Shown: positions 32,879 to 37,928 of the stretch, in pieces
How the letters are laid out: each line of letters opens with the position of its first letter
Numbering within the stretch: position 1 is the stretch's first letter
Translations under genes and position numbers: made by a program
NCBI RefSeq assembly: GCF_014596445.1
Contig: NZ_MECL01000091.1
Location: forward strand, 1 to 37,928
Source: Streptomyces sp. CBMA29
GTDB lineage: Bacteria > Actinomycetota > Actinomycetes > Streptomycetales > Streptomycetaceae
Reading direction: 5' to 3'
Length of the DNA stretch: 37,928 nucleotides
Notes under the pieces: model-generated
The model's input: only the letters and a program-made list of their open reading frames with translations
What the model was told of the DNA's origin: nothing
Databases searched by the model: none

Positions 32879-33217
32879 GTGACCACGCAATCCCCGCACC
32901 TCTACTCCCGGCAGTCCCGGCGCACCGTGGACTCCGCCACGGTCGCTACGGCCGCCACGGCCGCTCGGGCCGCCGGGGCCGAGAAGCCCGGACGCCGGAA
33001 CGCGCCGTCCGGGACCGCGCTGTCCGGAAATGTGCCGTCCGGAAATGTGCAGACGAGCCTGCCGTGGTGGGCCGTCGCCCTGCCCGCGCTCGCCTTCGCC
33101 GCGCTGCTCGCCCTCCTCAGCGGCGGCACCGCGGACGCCTCGACCGCGGCCTCCTCCGGTGACCTGCTCGGCCACATCGCCTCCTCGCTGCCGCACCTCG
33201 TCCAGCGCGTTCTGTGA
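32879..33217 (+). CDS. Small single-span membrane protein of unknown function
   Basis: A 112-residue protein. Residues 1-62 are basic and polar (TTQSPHLYSRQSRRTVDSAT and an Ala-rich stretch), with a short repeat PSGNVPSGNV-like near 53-60 caused by a tandem repeat in the DNA. One membrane span (about 68-88, VALPALAFAALLALLSGG) is followed by STAASSGDLLGHIASSLPHL. GTG at 32879 has GGAGG eight bases upstream, preceded by an inverted repeat. I recognise no family. Confidence 0.68.
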   Translation: MTTQSPHLYSRQSRRTVDSATVATAATAARAAGAEKPGRRNAPSGTALSGNVPSGNVQTSLPWWAVALPALAFAALLALLSGGTADASTAASSGDLLGHIASSLPHLVQRVL

Positions 33218-33351
33218 GCCTCACCCCCGACCTCCCGTCGTACCCGCTCCGCCCCCCGTACGGCCTCTGACCTGCGCCCCCGGCGGCCCCCGCGGCGGTG
33301 GAGATGCGCCATCCCGCGCCTGACAGCGGGTTTTCTGGAAAGCTGAAGGAC

Positions 33352-33867
33352 ATGACCGTCGATTCGACCCGCACGATCGTCCTTCTCCGCCACGCCAAGG
33401 CCGACTGGCCGTCGGTCGCCGACCACGAGCGGCCACTGGCCGACCGCGGCCGGCTGGACGCCGCCGCGGCGGGCCTCCGTTTCGCCGACGACGGCATCAC
33501 CCCCGACGTGGCGCTGTGCTCCACCTCGGTCCGCACCCGCGAGACCTGGAAGCTCGCCGCGCACGAAATGCCGCACCGCCCCAAGACCGTCTACGAGGAG
33601 CGGCTCTACGAAGCCTCGCTCGGCGACCTGCTCGCGCTGCTCACCGAGACCTCGGACGAGGTCGGCTCGCTGCTGCTGATCGGCCACAACCCCGGCATGC
33701 ACGCCCTCGCCGACGCGCTCGCGGGCACCGCAGAAGGCGACACCGGGACCCGGATGACCCGTGGCTTCCCCACCGCCGCCTTCGCCGTCGTCACCTTCCC
33801 GGGCTCCTGGAAGTCCGTCGAACACGGCGTCGGCCGCCTGACCGCCTTCTGGGCGCCGCACGACTGA
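33352..33867 (+). CDS. SixA-like histidine phosphatase
   Basis: A 171-residue histidine phosphatase of the small SixA type. The phosphohistidine motif is VLLRHAKADWPS (RHA in place of RHG, as in SixA) near residue 10-20, and the second catalytic histidine is in LLIGHNPGMHALADAL near 108. The Arg in TSVRTRET completes the pocket. SixA removes phosphate from histidine phosphotransfer proteins; the target here is unknown. ATG at 33352 has GAAGGA closely upstream. It converges on serB. Confidence 0.92.
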   Translation: MTVDSTRTIVLLRHAKADWPSVADHERPLADRGRLDAAAAGLRFADDGITPDVALCSTSVRTRETWKLAAHEMPHRPKTVYEERLYEASLGDLLALLTETSDEVGSLLLIGHNPGMHALADALAGTAEGDTGTRMTRGFPTAAFAVVTFPGSWKSVEHGVGRLTAFWAPHD

Positions 33868-33927
33868 CCGGTGCGGATGCGTACGGACACGTATCGGCGC
33901 CCGGCGCGGCGCGCGAGTTTGTCCCGG

Positions 33928-35172
33928 TCAGAGCGTCGGTACGCCGTCCAGCGCGTCGGCGGCCTCGATCTCCTCGCGGGTGATGCCCAGCAGATACAGC
34001 ACGGTGTCGAGGAAAGGTACGGTCACGGCGGTGTCGGCCGCCTGGCGTACGACGGGCTTGGCGTTGAAGGCGACGCCGAGCCCGGCCGCGTTCAGCATGT
34101 CCAGGTCGTTCGCGCCGTCGCCGATCGCGACGGTCTGGCTGAGCGGCACCCCGGCCTGCTCGGCGAAGGCGCGCAGCAGCCGCGCCTTGCCCGCCCGGTC
34201 CACTATCGGGCCGACGACCTTGCCGGTGAAGCGGCCGTCCACCACTTCGAGGGTGTTGGCCGCCGCGAAGTCCAGGCCGAGTCGCACCTTCAGGTCGTCG
34301 GTGACCTGGGTGAAGCCGCCGGAGACCACGCCGACCTGGTAACCGAGCCGCTTGAGCGTACGGACCAGGGTGCGCGCGCCGGGCGTGAGCCGCACCTCGG
34401 AGCGGACCTTGTCGACCACGGACGCGTCGAGACCGGCCAGCAGCGCCACCCGCGCGTGCAGCGACTGTTCAAAGTCCAGCTCGCCGCGCATCGCGGCGGC
34501 CGTCACCGCGGCGACCTCGGCCTCGCAGCCCGCGTGCGCGGCGAAGAGCTCGATCACCTCGTCCTGGATGACGGTGGAGTCCACGTCCATCACGACCAGC
34601 CGCTGGGCCCTGCGCTGGAGACCGGCGGGGACGACGGCCACGTCGATGCCGAGCGCCGCCGCCTCGACCGAGAGCACCGAGCGCAGCACGCCGGGCTCGG
34701 CGCCGGAGACGGCGAACTCCACCGCTGTCACCGGGTACTTGGCCAGCCGGAAGATCCGGTCGATGTTGCCGCCCGCGTTGGTGATCAGGGCGGCGGTGGC
34801 CGCGGTCGACTCGGCGGTCAGCGGGCGGCCGAGCACGGTGACATGCGAACGGCCCTCGCCGCGCGGCCGGTTGTCGCCGGTGCCGGAGATGATCTCCGCC
34901 TCCATGCCGATGGACTCCGCCCAACTGTGCACGGTGGAGCGCAGTTCGCCTTCGAGGCCGGGGGAGGGCGCCGTCACCAGGGCGCACAGCACTATCCGGC
35001 CCCGCGTGACGACCTGCTCGATGTCCACCACGTCCACCCGGAAGGCGGCGAGCGTGTCGAAGAGCCCGGCAGTGATGCCGGGACGGTCCTTGCCGAAGAT
35101 CTTGACCAGGATGGTGGGCGCGTCCGCCGGGGGAACGGCGGCGACAGGCGCGGTCTGCGAGACGTCGTTCAT
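33928..35172 (-). CDS. serB: Phosphoserine phosphatase SerB with N-terminal ACT domains
   Basis: A 414-residue HAD enzyme releasing serine from phosphoserine, the last step of serine synthesis. Residues 20-175 contain ACT-type regulatory sequence (TILVKIFGKDRPGITAGLFD, and a second copy with HVTVLGRPL), typical of actinobacterial SerB. The HAD core follows: DVDSTVIQDEVIEL with the two catalytic aspartates, then GVVSGGFTQVTDDLKVRLGL and VAIGDGANDLDMLNAAGLGV. ATG at 35172 is preceded by GGTGGGGG. It converges with the SixA-like gene. Confidence 0.96.
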   Translation of the reverse strand: MNDVSQTAPVAAVPPADAPTILVKIFGKDRPGITAGLFDTLAAFRVDVVDIEQVVTRGRIVLCALVTAPSPGLEGELRSTVHSWAESIGMEAEIISGTGDNRPRGEGRSHVTVLGRPLTAESTAATAALITNAGGNIDRIFRLAKYPVTAVEFAVSGAEPGVLRSVLSVEAAALGIDVAVVPAGLQRRAQRLVVMDVDSTVIQDEVIELFAAHAGCEAEVAAVTAAAMRGELDFEQSLHARVALLAGLDASVVDKVRSEVRLTPGARTLVRTLKRLGYQVGVVSGGFTQVTDDLKVRLGLDFAAANTLEVVDGRFTGKVVGPIVDRAGKARLLRAFAEQAGVPLSQTVAIGDGANDLDMLNAAGLGVAFNAKPVVRQAADTAVTVPFLDTVLYLLGITREEIEAADALDGVPTL

Positions 35173-35257
35173 GGTGCCCCCACCGTAGCCGCCCCGCCCG
35201 GCCCGATGATCGGCCGTCTCGTGTGCCGGACCGGCCCCAAGCCGGAGGGGCGGTGCG

Positions 35258-35329
35258 GGGCCGGGTTTTCAGGGGCGCGGGGACGGTGCGGTGCCCTTGC
35301 GCAGGGCCGGGTTTTCAGGGGCGCGGGGA
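35258..35329. repeat. Two copies of a 26-bp intergenic element
   Basis: GGGCCGGGTTTTCAGGGG plus CGCGGGGA occurs at 35258-35283 and 35304-35329, a 46-bp period. The second copy continues into ACTGCGCGACCAGCC. From memory, GGTTTTCAGGGGCGCGGGGA followed by ACTGCGCGA recurs in many Streptomyces intergenic regions. The 35173-35461 gap holds this, a terminator hairpin, and no gene. Confidence 0.75.
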
Positions 35330-35414
35330 ACTGCGCGACCAGCCGGCGCGGTGGCGAGCTGTGAATACCGCCCGCGTGGGGCAGACGATGTTCGCTTCCG
35401 GGCCGCGAGCCCGA

Positions 35415-35446
35415 GGGGTGCGGGGCCCCGCAGGCCCCCGCACCCC
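35415..35446. terminator. Terminator after the streptophobe gene
   Basis: GGGGTGCGGGG (35415-35425) and CCCCGCACCCC (35436-35446) form an 11-bp stem with a 10-nt loop, 16 nt past the stop of the minus-strand gene at 35462. Confidence 0.7.
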
Positions 35447-35461
35447 GGTGGACGTCCGCTC

Positions 35462-37375
35462 TCAGCGGGGCCTGCGGGGCCCACGCGGCGCGGCGGGCGG
35501 CGGCGGAGGCGGCGGCTCCGGCCACTTCTCCTCGGGCCGGCCCGAAGCCCCGGCCCCGCCGGACGCGCCGGCCCCGCCTCGCGGCCCACGGAAACCGGGC
35601 GGCGGCGGCCCCGCGATGGTCGGCGCGGCGTCCACCCCACCAGCCTGCGGAGTCCGGTACGGATTCGGCTCGTCACCGGGCCGCGGCCCGGCGTACGGGT
35701 CGGGCTCGCCGCCGGGCTGCGGAATCGCGTACGGGTTCGGCTCCTGTCCGCCCCCGGCGTACGGATTCGGCTCCTCGCCGCCCCCGGCGTACGGGTTGGG
35801 CTCCTCGCCGTCCTCCGGACGGTAGACCGGGCTCGGCAGATACGGTCCCGCCCGGTAGGCCAGCTCCGGATACGTACGGCCCGCGTCGTCGTCCGCGCCC
35901 CCGCCGGAGGCGGAGACGTGCACGCCCTCCTCGGCGCCCGGCGCGGGACCGCCGCTGTCGTAGGCGCCGTCACCCGTATCGGGAAGCGCGCCACCGCCCG
36001 GCCTGGCCAGCGCCGCGACCTGCTGTCCCGCCGCCCCGGTGGCCAGCGCGAGCAGCGCGCCCACCGCGCCCATGCCCGCGCCCCAGACGGCGCCGAGCAG
36101 CAGCGCCAGCGGGAGGCTGCCGTGCAGATCGACCCCGGCGCCGACGGCGTCGAAGCCGAAGACCGACAGATTCGCGTTGACCTTCACCTTGCTCAGATGC
36201 GACAGCAGCGGCAGCGCCACGGCCGTGACCAGGCCGAGCCGCACCGCGCACCGTCCGACGAAACCGCCCTTGGCGACACCGTCGAGCGGGGTGCGGGTGG
36301 CGGTGAGCGCGCCCGCGAGCAGCATCATCACCGCGATGGCGACCGGCAGCAGCCAGACCCGGCCGTCGAGTTCGGCCAGCGCGCCCGGTGTGATCGTCTT
36401 GCCGGAACCGCCCGCCAGCAGCTTGTCGACGGGATCGGGCAGGAACGACGTCAGCGGCCCCGACGCCTGCCCCTTCCACGGCACGAACAGGCCGAGCGGG
36501 ACCGCGAGCCACACGCCGTTGGGCGCGCCGATCAGCGCCGCGCCCATGATCCGGCCTGGCTCGTCGCCGGTCAGCGCCGCGTAACAGGCCGCCGCGTCAC
36601 CCGCGAGCACCGCGACCACCATGACGACGGTCAGCGCGGACACGGCGGGCCGCACCGCACGGTGCACGCCCTCCCATCCGGCCGGCAGCGGTGTCCTGCG
36701 CGAGGCGAGCAGCGCGATCAGCAGCACACCGAGCACCCACACCAGGCCGCCCGCCAGGGTCCGCCCGGTGGCGACCTGGAAGGTGATCGACGCCTTGGTC
36801 TGGATCAGCCCCTGCAACCCGTCAGTGAGGCCGCCGCTGATCTTGCCCACGCCGGGCAGCTTGCTCAGCAGGTCGTCCGTGGTGCCCTTGGGCGGGCTGA
36901 GTGCGGCGCCGTCGATGGCCACCGTGTCCTGCCCCGCCCAGGCGAGACCGCCGAGGACCGCCAGGAACAGCACGGCGGTCGTCACCACCCGCGCCGCCAG
37001 TTCCCCGGCACCCACCGTAGGACCGGCCCTGCGCAGCGAGCGCAGGAACACCCACGACAGCAGCAGCGCGCCCACCAGTGCCACACCCAGCGGCGCGATG
37101 CCGATCGCGCCCTGGGTCTGTGATCCGCTCAGTCCGAACGCGCCGACGTCACCGCCCGGCCGCACCTTGCCGCCCACCGCCATCGCGACCACGGCGGCCG
37201 TCATCGGCCCCAGTGATCCGGCGGTGTCCGCGCCCAGTAGATGTAAGGCGAGAGCGGCGGTGCCCGCCATCGCCAGGAACGCCCAACTCACCGACGCCAC
37301 AGCGGCGAGCATGACGCTCGTCCAGGGCGTGGTCCGTGCACTCATCCCGACCCCCGAGGCCGTTCGTCCCCCCAT
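35462..37375 (-). CDS. Streptophobe family membrane protein with repeat-rich C-terminal tail
   Basis: A 637-residue protein. Residues 15-480 hold about ten membrane spans, with LAMAGTAALALHLLGADTAG then SLGPMTAAVVAMAVGGKV near 45 as the recognisable streptophobe start. The last 150 residues are hydrophilic and rich in Pro, Gly, Glu and Asn, with five EPNPYA-like repeats (one reads EPDPYA), and end PPPPPPPAAPRGPRRPR. ATG at 37375 and ATG at 37345 (MSARTTPW) both fit; neither has a clean ribosome binding site, and known relatives begin near the second. Possible promoter TTGACG near 37415. Function unknown; the family seems specific to streptomycetes. Confidence 0.8.
   Translation of the reverse strand: MGGRTASGVGMSARTTPWTSVMLAAVASVSWAFLAMAGTAALALHLLGADTAGSLGPMTAAVVAMAVGGKVRPGGDVGAFGLSGSQTQGAIGIAPLGVALVGALLLSWVFLRSLRRAGPTVGAGELAARVVTTAVLFLAVLGGLAWAGQDTVAIDGAALSPPKGTTDDLLSKLPGVGKISGGLTDGLQGLIQTKASITFQVATGRTLAGGLVWVLGVLLIALLASRRTPLPAGWEGVHRAVRPAVSALTVVMVVAVLAGDAAACYAALTGDEPGRIMGAALIGAPNGVWLAVPLGLFVPWKGQASGPLTSFLPDPVDKLLAGGSGKTITPGALAELDGRVWLLPVAIAVMMLLAGALTATRTPLDGVAKGGFVGRCAVRLGLVTAVALPLLSHLSKVKVNANLSVFGFDAVGAGVDLHGSLPLALLLGAVWGAGMGAVGALLALATGAAGQQVAALARPGGGALPDTGDGAYDSGGPAPGAEEGVHVSASGGGADDDAGRTYPELAYRAGPYLPSPVYRPEDGEEPNPYAGGGEEPNPYAGGGQEPNPYAIPQPGGEPDPYAGPRPGDEPNPYRTPQAGGVDAAPTIAGPPPPGFRGPRGGAGASGGAGASGRPEEKWPEPPPPPPPAAPRGPRRPR
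35657..35803 (-). repeat. Tandem repeat encoding EPNPYA units
   Basis: Five copies of a motif reading GAGCCGAATCCGTAC or close variants encode EPNPY or EPDPY in the C-terminal tail of the streptophobe protein. The last two are separated by exactly 30 bp. Confidence 0.8.
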
Positions 37376-37506
37376 GCACCCAATGCGCCCCACTCTCGGG
37401 CGCGGACGGGTGCCGCGTCAACGTCCGTTGCTGAACACGTACATCGGGCCTGTTTTCTGTTACGAGACAGGAGCCTGCAATAGTTCCTCCCGAACTTCGC
37501 TATCTC

Positions 37507-37512
37507 TAGACT
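37507..37512 (+). promoter_or_regulatory. -10 box upstream of the FHA gene
   Basis: TAGACT ends 6 nt before an ATG at 37519 that opens a short frame, and 32 nt before the proposed FHA start. No clear -35 is seen. Confidence 0.55.
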
Positions 37513-37518
37513 CCCCCC

Positions 37519-37581
37519 ATGGGGGACTACTCGGGGGACAACACATGGGGCTTGGGGTGCCTGAACTCGTACTCGAATTGA
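37519..37581 (+). CDS. Possible 20-codon leaderless upstream ORF overlapping the FHA gene
   Basis: ATG at 37519, 6 nt after TAGACT, opens 20 codons (reading MGDYSGDNTWGLGCL) and stops with TGA at 37579-37581. It overlaps the FHA gene start in another frame. If translated it would compete with FHA initiation. There is no independent support beyond the promoter geometry. Confidence 0.25.
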   Translation: MGDYSGDNTWGLGCLNSYSN

Positions 37582-37928
37582 ACGGACAGACCCGGACGCT
37601 GGACGCGTCGCGCTCGTACAGCCTGGGGCGCGACCCGTCGGGGGATCTGGTACTCGACGACGCCAGGGTGTCGTGGCGGCACGCCACCATCCGCCGTGCG
37701 GAACGCGGATGGGTGATCGAGGACCTCGGCAGCACCAACGGCACCTATGTACAGGGGCAGCGGGTCCAGCAGACCGAGGTGGGGGCCGGTTCGACCGTCC
37801 ACCTCGGCAACGCCACGGACGGACCCCGGCTGAACTTCACCGCGGGCGCGCAGGCCGGCGCCGACGTGTACAGCGCGGAGACCGCGCACGCGGCGCCGCA
37901 GCAGCGCTACCAGCAGGCGCAGGGCGGG
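37545..37928 (+). CDS. FHA domain protein, N-terminal part (runs off the right edge)
   Basis: The visible 128 residues start MGLGVPELVLELNGQTRTLD and contain a full forkhead-associated domain: SYSLGRDPSGDLVLDDARVS, then WRHATIRRAERGWVIEDLGS and TNGTYVQGQRV, with the phosphothreonine-binding SxxH replaced by SWRH and the TNGT loop intact. From memory, Streptomyces proteins with this start near serB continue as an FHA-ABC transporter fusion (ATPase plus ABC-2 permease), but that part is outside the window. ATG at 37545 has GGGGGA seven bases upstream; GTG at 37557 (VPELVLEL) is an equally good start. Confidence 0.88.
   Translation, partial: MGLGVPELVLELNGQTRTLDASRSYSLGRDPSGDLVLDDARVSWRHATIRRAERGWVIEDLGSTNGTYVQGQRVQQTEVGAGSTVHLGNATDGPRLNFTAGAQAGADVYSAETAHAAPQQRYQQAQGG

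Overview
This is about 38 kb of very GC-rich (roughly 70%+) actinobacterial chromosome, almost certainly a Streptomyces or close relative. The evidence is the strong G/C bias at third codon positions, frequent GTG starts, ATGA/GTGA gene overlaps, and lineage-typical families: the nucleoid protein Gbn, streptophobe, the SGM_5486 family and DUF3099. A PhoP-type PHO box and a DasR-type operator fit the same group. From memory, the order (cobalamin genes, pitH2, gbn, moaA, fabG-fabI, serB) matches the core chromosome of S. coelicolor. I see no insertion sequence, prophage, CRISPR array, tRNA or rRNA.

Layout. 1-560 (minus): 5' end of cobD/cbiB behind a cobalamin riboswitch with its own promoter. 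608-2270 (minus): pitH2 phosphate transporter plus a small membrane protein, with a PHO box upstream. 2393-5866 (plus): class II aldolase, alpha/beta hydrolase, and a small gene overlapping a 459-residue protein of unknown function. 5934-6827 (minus): a neutral zinc metallopeptidase. 6973-10192 (plus): an ABC-F ATPase behind a seven-codon upstream ORF, gbn, and an enoyl-CoA hydratase. 10244-13859: an Asp23/Gls24 envelope-stress cluster with a divergent P10-family gene. 13984-18958 (minus): atypical SDR, GH15 hydrolase, SURF1, a zinc-ribbon protein and a DEDDh-BRCT exonuclease. 19021-23468: a sterol-desaturase remnant, a secreted subtilisin, moaA and small proteins. 23708-27496: GlsB-type protein, then (minus) tldD-pmbA-kptA. 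27653-30375 (plus): a lytic polysaccharide monooxygenase behind a promoter whose spacer contains a DasR-like operator, then fabG-fabI. 30383-32687: a GntR/FadR regulator divergent from an MFS exporter with a partner peptide. 32823-37928: a membrane protein, SixA-like phosphatase, serB, a streptophobe protein, and the start of an FHA-domain protein.

Most genes are housekeeping or lineage core: cobalamin, phosphate, molybdenum cofactor, type II fatty acid synthesis and serine. The more novel content is regulatory. A 22-bp divergent intergenic region holds a perfect palindrome and two overlapping -10 boxes, each exactly 6 nt from a start codon. Five GATC sites lie upstream of gbn, which encodes a GATC-binding protein. 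Tiny upstream ORFs precede the ABC-F, cobD and FHA genes. An overlapping 48-codon gene is easily missed. Tandem 16-bp duplications overlap two stop codons only 1.4 kb apart. Everything here was read by eye; no homology search or folding program was run.
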